A model generated the notes under the pieces. That model made no database searches. It had not been told where the DNA came from and saw only the letters and a program-made list of their open reading frames with translations. The translations under genes and the position numbers were made by a program. Positions 1 through 7,900 of a DNA stretch of 51,683 nt are shown one piece after another (positions within the stretch are counted from its first letter, which is position 1; every line of letters starts with the position of its first letter). Location of the stretch: IMG/VR virus record IMGVR_UViG_3300010389_000024, positions 1-51,683 of that record. One strand, given 5' to 3'. The stretch is from a virus.

Positions 1-50
1 TGATCAACGCCCTCACCCGTTCCCGTTCCCCTGAGTTTCACAGGCAGACC

Positions 51-164
51 ATGTTCCGACTGATCATCCTAGCAGCGGTTGGCGTTCTCTTCTGGACCAG
101 CACCCCTGCCCGTAATGTGACAGCAGACGCACTGTCCACTGTTGAGCAGATTGTCCGCCCCTGA
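51..164 (+). CDS. Small membrane-anchored hypothetical protein (possibly 5' truncated by window)
   Basis: This 37-residue reading frame begins with a hydrophobic stretch (about residues 3-15, rich in Ile, Leu, Ala and Val) after a single Arg, which looks like a signal anchor or one membrane segment. A short polar tail follows. The frame stays open upstream to the window edge, and bases 1-2 (TG) would complete an ATG if the preceding base is A, so the gene may start just outside the window. I do not recognise a family. It lies in a GC-rich block whose codon use differs from the structural genes downstream, and it ends 16 bases before the next start. A role at the host membrane is only a guess from the hydrophobic segment. 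Confidence 0.5.
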   Translation: MFRLIILAAVGVLFWTSTPARNVTADALSTVEQIVRP

Positions 165-168
165 CCCC

Positions 169-174
169 TATACT
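169..174 (+). promoter_or_regulatory. Possible sigma70-type -10 box TATACT
   Basis: TATACT lies 6 bases before the ATG at 181, in the short gap after the preceding stop. No convincing -35 hexamer is seen at 16-18 bases upstream, so this is weak evidence for a host-type promoter. A similar box occurs before the next gene. Confidence 0.22.
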
Positions 175-180
175 AAGAGC

Positions 181-366
181 ATGATCAAAGCACACAACGG
201 AATGTTTCTCCTCAACGACACCGCTGCCAACGACCCCGCCGTGCAGGGTGCCATGGCATCCTACATGCAGCAACTTGCCCGTGAGGCAGCATATCGCAAG
301 GCAGTTCGCGAGGGTCGCGTTGCCACCAGTCAGTCGGGCAACTGGCACATCAGCGACCGCCACTGA
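181..366 (+). CDS. Small hypothetical protein
   Basis: This frame encodes 61 residues. The ATG at 181 is preferred over an in-frame TTG at 142, which would overlap the upstream gene. The protein is soluble in character, with an Ala- and Gln-rich middle that could be helical (residues about 20-45) and a His-containing C-terminus. No family is recognised. It sits between two other GC-rich ORFs. There is no clear Shine-Dalgarno sequence, only a TATACT box just upstream. Its small size and GC-rich codons fit the fast-evolving accessory genes found between structural modules in cyanomyoviruses. The function is unknown. Confidence 0.5.
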   Translation: MIKAHNGMFLLNDTAANDPAVQGAMASYMQQLAREAAYRKAVREGRVATSQSGNWHISDRH

Positions 367-380
367 GGCGGCGTTGCCTC

Positions 381-386
381 TATAAT
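381..386 (+). promoter_or_regulatory. Possible sigma70-type -10 box TATAAT
   Basis: A perfect TATAAT lies 21 bases before the ATG at 408, in the gap after the stop at 366. A small perfect inverted repeat (CCGCC, 5-base loop, GGCGG at 357-371) precedes it but has no T tract. No good -35 box is visible, so a host-type or early promoter is possible but unproven. Confidence 0.3.
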
Positions 387-407
387 TGATTCAACGACAG
401 GCACGAC

Positions 408-1067
408 ATGCCCGCGAAGCAACTCCCCACCAACCACACCTTCTCCACCAAGTCCAAGCAGGGCAAGCAGGTGGGCAAGCAACCCAAAGGGCATGGCGTG
501 ATCTATTTCATGGTCTCTGCCTCCAACGCCATCACAGCAGACAGCAGCGAGTGGGTCGCTGTCAAGGTGGGTCTGGCATCGGGTGGCGAGGCAGAGGCGT
601 TCAAGGTGCTGGGCAACCACCGCACCTCAAACGATGGGGACACGACCTACCATGCACTGCTGCCTGTCACCAACGTGGGCAGAGCAGAGGCACGAATCCA
701 TGCACGCCTGCAAGAGATGGGGCACAGCACCCTGCATGGCATGGATCACAGCATCCCCGATGCCTACCGCAAGTTCTACACACAGCAGCAGGGCGGCGGC
801 GAGTGGTTCGTTCTGCCCCTGCCCCTGCTAGAGGAGATCATCCAAGAGTATCGCGAGACCCTGCCCGAACCCGATGTCTGGGTTGATGGGTGGATCGGTC
901 AATCTCACAGCAACGCCCCTGTGCGTTTCCATTATGACAGCGAGGGTCTGCCCCGCTGTGAGATGCAGGGTCGCATGGGTCGCCCCGTAGAGGAGAACGC
1001 TCTCGCCTTCGCCTGGTCCTACCGAGTGCTCACAGGGTTCGCCCCTGAGGGTTGCTGCCTTGCCTGA
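408..1067 (+). CDS. T5orf172/GIY-YIG-like nuclease-family protein (putative)
   Basis: This 219-residue protein resembles the T5orf172/Mug113 branch of the GIY-YIG nuclease superfamily. The pieces visible in order are GVIYFM at about residues 30-35, VKVGLAS at about 52-58 (matching the second short strand, usually KIG), an Arg in GNHRTSN at about 69-75, AEARIHARLQEMG at about 94-106 (the family Glu followed by an IH/LH pair), and EWFVLPL at about 132-138 (the usual REWF-type strand). The remainder is of unknown nature. The family includes DNA-cutting or nicking proteins carried by many phages, often as mobile or accessory genes. The gene is clearly GC-richer than the late genes that follow, which hints at transfer. 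Nuclease activity is inferred from motifs only, and the spacing of the first motif is irregular. Confidence 0.5.
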   Translation: MPAKQLPTNHTFSTKSKQGKQVGKQPKGHGVIYFMVSASNAITADSSEWVAVKVGLASGGEAEAFKVLGNHRTSNDGDTTYHALLPVTNVGRAEARIHARLQEMGHSTLHGMDHSIPDAYRKFYTQQQGGGEWFVLPLPLLEEIIQEYRETLPEPDVWVDGWIGQSHSNAPVRFHYDSEGLPRCEMQGRMGRPVEENALAFAWSYRVLTGFAPEGCCLA

Positions 1068-1193
1068 GCAGGGCAGTACAGGCATACTACCACAGTTCAG
1101 ACAGTTATTTTGCGTTGGTACGGGTGTACTAGGGTCGCCAAGCGGTTTCCAAAATTGCATACTTCCCTAACCTACAAAAGTATCCCAACGACC

Positions 1194-1201
1194 GATAAAT
1201 A
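1194..1201 (+). promoter_or_regulatory. T4-type late promoter element GATAAATA
   Basis: GATAAATA differs at one base from the T4 late consensus TATAAATA. It lies 58 bases before the ATG at 1259, at the edge between the GC-rich block and the AT-richer late region. Bases 1068-1193 show no gene or strong hairpin that I can support. Confidence 0.6.
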
Positions 1202-1258
1202 TTATTGGAAAATGACTTTCCAAAACCCCCAAAACAAAAAAAATTTCCCAGCAAAAAA

Positions 1259-1540
1259 ATGACTGAAAACCTCGTTATTACTGAAGAGACTACATTAGAA
1301 CCTGCGGCACCCGAGTTTGAGGAATCGGCAAAGGCTATGAATGACCTCAGACAGGATCCGAAGTTCATGGTAGCAATCCATGAACGCCAACTAGAGAGAA
1401 TGGCGAGTATCATTGAGGAACTCGCAGAGCGTCTCATTAGTCTTGAAGCAAAAGTCATTGAACTTGAGACAGCAACGCGATTCCCCCATGCAGATTCGCC
1501 CGTACCCAATTTGCCCCATGGACCCAATGCTAAACTATGA
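1259..1540 (+). CDS. Small coiled-coil late protein
   Basis: This 93-residue acidic protein has a predicted long helix from about residue 35 to 72. Its heptad-like Leu, Ile and Met spacing (IHERQLERMASIIEELAER followed by a second LISLEAKVIELE stretch) suggests a coiled coil. The ATG at 1259 is chosen over an in-frame TTG at 1205, because the 18 extra residues would be encoded by a lysine-rich, A-rich leader that lies against the late promoter. The gene starts the late operon and overlaps the next start by 4 bases (ATGA at 1537-1540). Small coiled-coil proteins of this kind are common in cyanomyovirus structural regions, but their function is not known to me. A role in oligomer assembly is inference. 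Confidence 0.65.
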   Translation: MTENLVITEETTLEPAAPEFEESAKAMNDLRQDPKFMVAIHERQLERMASIIEELAERLISLEAKVIELETATRFPHADSPVPNLPHGPNAKL

Positions 1541-1815
1541 CGACAAACTACGATCCAAACATGTATGAAGAGATTCTTTCAAACTTTGATGCATTTTGCG
1601 ATCAGTTTGAAGGAGCAGCAGCAAGACGATTTGCAGGATTAGATGATGCCTCTAGACAACCAATTGATAATGCAGAAATACAACGAGCTACTCCAGTCGC
1701 TGTCCGAGAGGTTGACGACGGTGGAGACGAAGGTGTCTCAATTAGAACGCCCCCAGTTGATGTACAAGCCGCCCCAATGCCAAGACTATCAGACGATAGC
1801 GGAGACATTGGATGA
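1537..1815 (+). CDS. Small acidic hypothetical protein, overlapping the next ORF out of frame
   Basis: This 92-residue frame starts at the ATGA overlap with the upstream gene. Its first 40 residues (MTTNYDPNMYEEILSNFDAF onward) look like ordinary helix-forming protein. After about residue 36 it overlaps a second frame that encodes a convincing coiled coil, and its own composition becomes Pro-, Asp- and Gly-rich and low in hydrophobics. Either both frames are expressed as overlapping genes, or the N-terminal part is joined to the second frame by a +1 shift or a sequencing indel. No family is recognised. The translational coupling to the preceding gene supports the start but not the end. Confidence 0.5.
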   Translation: MTTNYDPNMYEEILSNFDAFCDQFEGAAARRFAGLDDASRQPIDNAEIQRATPVAVREVDDGGDEGVSIRTPPVDVQAAPMPRLSDDSGDIG

Positions 1816-1879
1816 TCTACATAATGCAGTAGAGGAGTTAAGGAATGTCGGGAGAGATCGTCAATCCAGCGATGATTGA
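1643..1879 (+). CDS. Small coiled-coil protein in overlapping +1 frame
   Basis: This 78-residue frame begins inside the preceding ORF and overlaps it by 173 bases. Residues about 14-35 (NELLQSLSERLTTVETKVSQ, then LE) form a textbook heptad pattern. A Pro-rich linker follows (PQLMYKPPQCQ), and then a second helix (TIAETLDDLHNAVEELRNV). Its style closely matches the coiled-coil gene at 1259, including paired helices separated by a Pro-rich segment. It overlaps the next gene by 35 bases. I judge this frame to be real protein in the overlap. Whether it is initiated at 1643 or read as a frameshift product from 1537 cannot be told from sequence alone. The function is unknown. Confidence 0.55.
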   Translation: MMPLDNQLIMQKYNELLQSLSERLTTVETKVSQLERPQLMYKPPQCQDYQTIAETLDDLHNAVEELRNVGRDRQSSDD

Positions 1880-2288
1880 CACATTATCAGTGATTGGTCC
1901 TACAGGGTATTATCCCCTTCCGATTGGTGGTGTAATTTACGAGTGTGAAACGATTAAGACTAGTATAGGAGCACCCGATCCCGAGGTGCCTTTGCCAGTT
2001 TTAATCATGGATCCTGAAAAGTCTCCTGGCACACACCCACCTGTACCTGGGAGTCCCATTGCACCGTACCCAGGACCGCCTGCACCGCCTTTAATTGATC
2101 GTCCAGCACTTTTACCCGTGCAGAACCTTACAGTGTTCTTTGAGGGCAAACTCGTGGCAGTGGCAGGTGATCATATGACTGCGGTTCCTACGACCGTGCC
2201 ACCGACGAGACCGATCATTGAGAATGGGTTGACATCTCCGACAATTTATCCTACAATCAAAATTGGTACACAACTTCCTATTAGTTAA
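1845..2288 (+). CDS. PAAR-like baseplate spike-tip protein (candidate)
   Basis: This 147-residue protein is rich in Pro, Gly, Val and Thr and has almost no helical character. The C-terminal part carries VFFEGKLVAVAGDHMTAVPT (about residues 91-110), which resembles the repeated G-x-x-V-A-x-x-G-D-x(H/S) strands of PAAR tip proteins such as T4 gp5.4. A second Pro- and Thr-rich strand set follows. PAAR proteins cap the gp5 needle and bind a metal through His and Cys residues. Only one clear His of that kind is visible here. The position just before gp25 and gp6 suits a baseplate spike component. The long Pro-rich middle (about residues 48-84) is unusual for PAAR. Alternative: another Pro-rich baseplate protein. 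Confidence 0.45.
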   Translation: MSGEIVNPAMIDTLSVIGPTGYYPLPIGGVIYECETIKTSIGAPDPEVPLPVLIMDPEKSPGTHPPVPGSPIAPYPGPPAPPLIDRPALLPVQNLTVFFEGKLVAVAGDHMTAVPTTVPPTRPIIENGLTSPTIYPTIKIGTQLPIS

Positions 2289-2294
2289 GAAATT

Positions 2295-2441
2295 ATGGCA
2301 CGAGCAAAAGTTGGTCTGAGTGGTAAGAAGATTATTGAGTCTAAGCCAAAGAAGAGTCGCCAAGGACAGGGGCAGCACACAAAGCTTTCTGCAACCAGTC
2401 GCAATGGTGCTAAGAAGCGTTATCGTGGTCAGGGTAAATAG
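2295..2441 (+). CDS. Small very basic conserved-type protein
   Basis: This 48-residue frame runs from ATG at 2295 to TAG at 2441. It starts 6 bases after the previous stop. The protein is strongly basic, with Lys/Arg clusters at residues 11-12, 17-22 and 40-44, and is Gly- and Gln-rich (KKSRQGQGQHTK and NGAKKRYRGQGK). It has no hydrophobic core, so it is probably disordered alone and may bind nucleic acid or an acidic partner. From memory, tiny basic proteins of this style sit near gene 25 in many T4-like cyanophages, but I cannot verify this here. Its size would let most gene callers with a length cut-off miss it. Confidence 0.65.
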   Translation: MARAKVGLSGKKIIESKPKKSRQGQGQHTKLSATSRNGAKKRYRGQGK

Positions 2442-2496
2442 TCTCTGAGGAGCGAAACGCCGAAATCTCCGAAGTATATCGTATAGAGGAAAACCG

Positions 2497-2721
2497 ATGG
2501 GCAATTCACCAGTTGATAAAAGTAAAGACTTTATTGATGATGGGATGACACTGATTACTGAAACTGACAGTGATCGTTATCTAGATATGGCAGCGAAACG
2601 CAATCGCAACAAGCGAAAGGAAGAACTATACGATATTCCAGAAGACCGCCTAAGTCGCCCCTGCGGGGGTGCTGGCGGTTTTGACGACTTTGTAGAACGT
2701 TGGCACGAAGACACTAAATAA
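2497..2721 (+). CDS. Small hypothetical protein upstream of gp25
   Basis: This frame encodes 74 residues with mixed charge: an acidic N-terminal half (SKDFIDDGMTLITETDSDR), a basic centre (KRNRNKRKEE) and an acidic C-terminus. AGAGGA is close upstream of the ATG at 2497 and could be the ribosome site. The preceding 55 bases hold no other gene. Its stop codon forms part of a CTAAATAA late-promoter-like element for gp25. No family is recognised. Position suggests a small baseplate or assembly accessory protein, but nothing in the sequence proves it. Confidence 0.6.
   Translation: MGNSPVDKSKDFIDDGMTLITETDSDRYLDMAAKRNRNKRKEELYDIPEDRLSRPCGGAGGFDDFVERWHEDTK
2714..2721 (+). promoter_or_regulatory. 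Late promoter element CTAAATAA overlapping a stop codon
   Basis: CTAAATAA overlaps the TAA stop of the preceding gene and lies 23 bases before the gp25 start. It fits the relaxed late motif seen elsewhere in the window. Confidence 0.45.
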
Positions 2722-2743
2722 CTAGTGACTCCGTAGGCGTTAA

Positions 2744-3139
2744 ATGGCAACTTCACCGATCTCGTTTAGAGATTTAAATATTGCATTTAAGAAGCATCCT
2801 GTGACTGATGACGTTGTTGTCAGCAAGGATGCTGTTGCCATTAAACAAGCAATCGTAAATATCCTATTAACTAATAAAGGCGAAAGGTTATTTAATCCTA
2901 CGTATGGATCAGATATCAGATCATATTTGTTTGAACCATTAGATTATGGTACTGCTGCTCAAGTCAATAGTAGCATTCGGTATACCCTAGCGAGATTTGA
3001 ACCTAGAATTAATGTATTGTCAGTCAATACGATTCCAAACTTTGACGACAATGGATTTGATGTTGAGATGACATATGAGATCCGAGGATCTGATGTACCT
3101 CCCACCAATGTAGAATTCTTCCTAGCTAGGACGAGATAA
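2744..3139 (+). CDS. gp25: Baseplate wedge subunit gp25
   Basis: The product has 131 residues, almost the length of T4 gp25 (132). It shows the GPW/gp25 family signature: KGERLFNPTYGSDIRSYLFE (about residues 45-64) and the hallmark EPR motif in FEPRINVLSV (about 84-93), which is shared with TssE of type VI secretion systems. gp25 joins the inner ends of the wedges to the sheath and is thought to help start sheath contraction. It opens the wedge cluster, and its stop overlaps the gp6 start (TAATG). No truncation or missing key residue is seen. The identification is firm. Confidence 0.95.
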   Translation: MATSPISFRDLNIAFKKHPVTDDVVVSKDAVAIKQAIVNILLTNKGERLFNPTYGSDIRSYLFEPLDYGTAAQVNSSIRYTLARFEPRINVLSVNTIPNFDDNGFDVEMTYEIRGSDVPPTNVEFFLARTR

Positions 3140-4941
3140 TGCCATACACTCAGTTAAACAATTTAGACTTTAATCAGATTAAGACTGCCCTCAAGGATTA
3201 CATGAGAGCACAGTCTGATTTTGTTGACTATGACTTTGAGGGATCGGCATTAAGTCAACTCCTTGATGTTCTAGCGTATAACACTTATTACACTGCGTTC
3301 AATACGAACATGGTGGTGAATGAGTTGTTCTTGGATTCATCAACCTTGAGAGACAATGTAGTGTCTCTTGCGAAGCAATTGGGTTATAGTCCTAAGTCAA
3401 TTACATCACCAACTGCAGTTGTTAACTTTAATGTTAACTATCCAAACAATCCACCTGCTGCGACGATTCTAAAAGCAGGTAGTGGATTTATCACAAATTA
3501 CGACAACACGATTTATCGTTTCATTGTCAACGAGAACGTCAGAGCAGAAGTTGTAAATGGTGTTGCTTCGTTTAGTGATGTTACTCTATATGAAGGTTCT
3601 TTAATTACAACAAGAACTACAGTTAGCACATCACTCAAGTCCCAAAGATTTAGAATTGAGAACGCTGCTGTTGATACAAATACGTTGAAGGTCAAAGTTT
3701 ATCAATCAGCAAACTCAAGCGTTTATGAAACATACTCACAAGCAAACAACATTTTAGATGTTGGTGCTGATGATAAAGTCTATTTCATCAACGAAATGGA
3801 AGATGAGACTTATGAATTATTTTTTGGTGATGGTATCCTAGGAAGAAAATTAGAGAATGGAGAAGTTGTTGAGATCAATTATGTGGTTACAAATGGTCCT
3901 ACAACCAACGGTGCAAAAACCTTTAATTTTAATGGAATTTTAATTGATGAGAACGATCAACCAATCGTTGTTCCATTTAGTATTAGCAATATTTTAACAA
4001 TTGAAAATGCCAGTGGTGGAGCGGATATTGAAAGCATTGCAAAGATTAAATACAACGCTCCAAAATTCTACGGATCACAAAATAGAGCAGTAACATCCGC
4101 AGATTATTCTGCGATTGTTAGAAATCTTTACCCTGCTGTGAGTGACATCATCGTCTTTGGTGGAGAAGATCAAGATCCACCAGCGTATGGAAAAGTTTTT
4201 ATTGCAATCAAACCAGAAGAAGCAGCGTCTCTTTCGTCTTATACTAAGACTCAACTTGGACAAGAATTGAGAAAGTATACTGTTGCATCTGTAAAACCAG
4301 AATTCATTGATCCTTCAATTCTTTATATTGAGATTGATAGTTCCATTTACTATGATGGATCAAAGACAACACTACTTCCTGCTCAGGTGGCAGCAAAAGC
4401 AACTTCTGGTGTTGAGGAGTATCTCAAGACATCTTCAACAGAAAAGTTCAATGGTAAGTTTCGTTATAGTAAATTTATTGGTGTGATTGATGGTGCTGAT
4501 CGTGCTATCAATTCAAATAGCACGACTATTACAATGAGGAAGGATTTCTATGCACAAATCAATTCTACCTCATATTATGAGATTTGTTACCAAAATGCAT
4601 TCCTAGAGGATTGCGATGGTCCTGTTGTTTCGTCTACTGGAATGACGGTCTTTGAATACCCAGATTTCACGACGTATCTTGAGGATAGATCTGGCAAAAT
4701 GATCCTATATAGACTAGATCCAACAACTGGAGAAAAAATTCTCCTGAATGATTCTATTGGCGATATTGATTATGCCAAGGGTGAAATTATGTTATACGAC
4801 TTCACTATCCTCAAGGGTTCATTCTCAGACAACCGTGTTGAACTAAGAGTCAAACCCGCCAAGAAAGATATTGAAGTAAAGCGTGAGGTATATCTGGATG
4901 TTGATATATCAAAGAGTAAATTTGTAGCATACAAAGAGTAG
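3139..4941 (+). CDS. gp6: Baseplate wedge subunit gp6
   Basis: The protein has 600 residues, slightly shorter than T4 gp6 (about 660). The N-terminal part (FNQIKTALKDYMRAQSDFVD and the AYNTYYTAFNTNM stretch) is typical of gp6. A baseplate-J-like region is visible at about residues 305-355: it has an Arg-x-Val-Thr-Ser-x-Asp-Tyr motif followed by PAVSDIIVFGGEDQDPPAYG. gp6 dimers form the ring that links neighbouring wedges and holds the baseplate together. The gene directly follows gp25, with the start inside the TAATG overlap, and is followed 6 bases later by gp7, as in other T4-like phages. No oddities were noted. Confidence 0.93.
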   Translation: MPYTQLNNLDFNQIKTALKDYMRAQSDFVDYDFEGSALSQLLDVLAYNTYYTAFNTNMVVNELFLDSSTLRDNVVSLAKQLGYSPKSITSPTAVVNFNVNYPNNPPAATILKAGSGFITNYDNTIYRFIVNENVRAEVVNGVASFSDVTLYEGSLITTRTTVSTSLKSQRFRIENAAVDTNTLKVKVYQSANSSVYETYSQANNILDVGADDKVYFINEMEDETYELFFGDGILGRKLENGEVVEINYVVTNGPTTNGAKTFNFNGILIDENDQPIVVPFSISNILTIENASGGADIESIAKIKYNAPKFYGSQNRAVTSADYSAIVRNLYPAVSDIIVFGGEDQDPPAYGKVFIAIKPEEAASLSSYTKTQLGQELRKYTVASVKPEFIDPSILYIEIDSSIYYDGSKTTLLPAQVAAKATSGVEEYLKTSSTEKFNGKFRYSKFIGVIDGADRAINSNSTTITMRKDFYAQINSTSYYEICYQNAFLEDCDGPVVSSTGMTVFEYPDFTTYLEDRSGKMILYRLDPTTGEKILLNDSIGDIDYAKGEIMLYDFTILKGSFSDNRVELRVKPAKKDIEVKREVYLDVDISKSKFVAYKE

Positions 4942-4947
4942 TAGTAG

Positions 4948-7900
4948 ATGCTTAAGACTGCTAATAAAATCTCATTCCTAGTTGAGTCCCAACTACCAGA
5001 CTTCATTAATGAAGAGTATGAACTTTTTAGTAAGTTTGTACAGAAATACTATGAGCAGTTAGAAATTCAGGGACAACCTCTGGATATCATCAACAACATT
5101 CAAACATACCGTGATATTGACTTTTATGAGAAGAATATTCTCAATCAGTCAACAACTTTGACTGGATTTATCCAGAAGACAGATAATACTATTACTGTAT
5201 CCGATGCAACATCATTTCCAAAGAATGGTGGGTATATCAAAATTGATGATGAAATCTGTTTCTATAAGCAAAGAACAGATACTCAGTTTTTAGAAGTAAG
5301 TCGTGGTGTCAGTGGCAACACAACTCTCGGGGATTTGTATACCGAGAGTGTTTTTACGACAACACAGGCAGCAGATCACGTTGCTGGATCTACTGTTCAA
5401 AATATTAGTAACCTATTCTTATATTCTCTAGTCAAGAGTTTTGAGAAGCAATATCTCAGCGATTTCCCTGAAGCGTATCTAAAAGAGGGAGTTGACAAGA
5501 GAACGTTAATCAAAAATATTTCTACATTCTATCAATCAAAGGGAACTGACAATTCAATCAAGTTCTTGTTTAAGTGTTTGATTGATAATGATCCAAATCC
5601 AGAAGTTGCTTATCCAAGAGACTTTACACTTAAGTCTTCCGATTCTAATTGGATTAATGTTTATGCTCTGAAAGTAAAAATTCTTTCTGGTACTGTAGAA
5701 GATTTGATTGGAAAAAGAATCGTTCAAAACGTAGTTGGTGACTACGCTGATGCGATTGTTGATAACGTTAGATATGCTGGAAGATTTGATGGCGAAGATC
5801 TTTATGAGTTAATTCTGTCAGAGCAATCAGTCAACGGAACATTCTCTATTGCTGCTAGAACCAAACTCACAGAACTAGTTGATGCTTCTGTTGTTTCTGG
5901 TGACAGAATCAATGTCTTCTCAACAATGGCATGGAAGAAGTCTGGTGAATTTAAGATTGGAACCGAGACTTTTACATTTGAAGACAAGAATGTAAATCAG
6001 TTTATCCTCAAGTCCAGAACAGGAACTGGCACACACCCCGCAGGATCGTCTGTAACCTATGGTGCCAATGTTTCTGGTGCGGGTGTGACTATGTTGGTTT
6101 ATGGTGTCTTGTACGCCACAGAAACCGCCTCTCAGCATCCTTATTCAAACCCTGGTGATAGGTTAGAAATTTCTGAACCAGGATTCTTGACAAATGATGT
6201 TAAAATCTTTGACGCACAAAATAATCTGAGATGGAAGACCACTTCTTCTATTCCATTCTCATCAAATCAGGCTGGTGTTGCGGCATCTATTGCAGATTTA
6301 AATTCTAATGTATCTGCAATCTTTGAAGACGGTGAAGGATACTACATCACTTCGTCTGGTTTCCCCTCTCATGATATCATCTCTGCATCTGCTACTGTTC
6401 CTGTAGATGTTCAGGATCAGAAGTTACTTAGAATTATTAGAAAGAACTCAATCTCAACGACTGAGATTTATGAGACTAAGTACAGAGATGTTGGTATTGC
6501 TACAAATGGTATTCCATTCTTAAGTTACAAGGATGAGGAAGTTATTCTGAATGGTCCTATTCAGAAAATTAACGTAACTGCTAGAGGAAGAGGATACCAG
6601 AAAGAACCATTTGTTCTTATTGATGGAATTGCAAATCTTGCAAGGACTAGACTTGCTGGTCAGGTTGTTGAGTCTGTTATTGTTGATACCCCAGGCAACT
6701 ATGCAGCAACTCCTGCTGTGGAGATCGTTTCTGGTAGAAATGCAAAGGCAACTGCTATTGTTACCAACGGAGAAATCACCAGTATTGTTGTTGATAATGC
6801 AGGTGAGTTTTATTCCTCACCACCAGAAGTAAGAATTACTGACAATGCAGGCAAAGGACGTTTTGCTGATTATGTTGCTGAGATCGCAACCTCTGGTGAA
6901 ATTACTGGATTTACAAAAGTCAGTGGTGGTAGTTTCTACACACAGGAGAATGTAGTTGTAGATATTATTGCCGTTGGTTCTGGTGCAGTTGCTACTGCCG
7001 ACATCAAAGTGTGGAGAAAAGACAGGTATAATCGGTTTGCTTCCGTTTTAGACTCGGAAAATGGACATTTCTTCACCAACTTTATTCCATCACGTGGAAC
7101 TGGATATGCTTACTATGCAGCACCAACGACACTGAGAGCAGGTGATAATGGATCTTCCCACTCTCCTATTCTTGGATTTGCTTATGATGGCAATCCCATT
7201 TATGGTCCTTATGGTTTTTCGGATGCTTTAGATCCATCCAGTTCTGTTGTCAGAATGACAACCAGCTACTCCAAGAACATTTCTAGAAATAATGGTCCTA
7301 ATACGATTACATATCCATTAGGAACATTTATCAATGATTATACTTACAATGATAGATCTGGTTCTCTAGATCAGAACAACGGTAGATTCTGTGTTACACC
7401 AGAGTTTCCACAGGGAACTTATGCATATTTCATGACTGTTAGTGCTACCAACGTCCCCGAGTTTCCTTACATTCTCGGTGAAAACTACTATTCCCTACCA
7501 CTAGACTCCAATTACAATTCTTCAATCTCACAGGATGATCTGCCAGTAAATGCAAATCGTCTTAGAACAAGTGACATTGACAAAAATGGTGATCTGACAA
7601 TCGCTGTCATTGAAGATGTTGTCAGAGGAAGTGTGTCTTCTGCAACAGTATCAGATAGTACATCTGTATACTCGGTTGGATCTCAATTGATTATTGATGA
7701 CGATCAAACTAGTGGATCTGGTGCTCAAGGCGAAGTTGCATCTGTAAAAGGAAGACAGGTCAATGCCATTGAGTCACAGCAAAACAAGTGTCTTCTCATT
7801 GATCTTGTTAGAGACGCATATCTATTTGATGGTGACACGATTATTCAAACTGGAACAGGTGCTACTGGAGAAATTGTTGGTAATGTATTCACATCAAACC

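Noticed and set aside
142-180. TTG start for the second ORF
   Set aside because: It would add 13 residues overlapping the upstream gene; the ATG at 181 is more ordinary.
357-371. Small GC hairpin as a terminator
   Set aside because: It has only 5 bp and no T tract.
1068-1193. tRNA or small RNA gene in the gap
   Set aside because: No cloverleaf, stable hairpin or terminator could be traced.
828-1527. Reverse-strand ORFs opposite the first genes
   Set aside because: They mirror the forward genes, contain no recognisable motif and would be the only reverse genes in the window.
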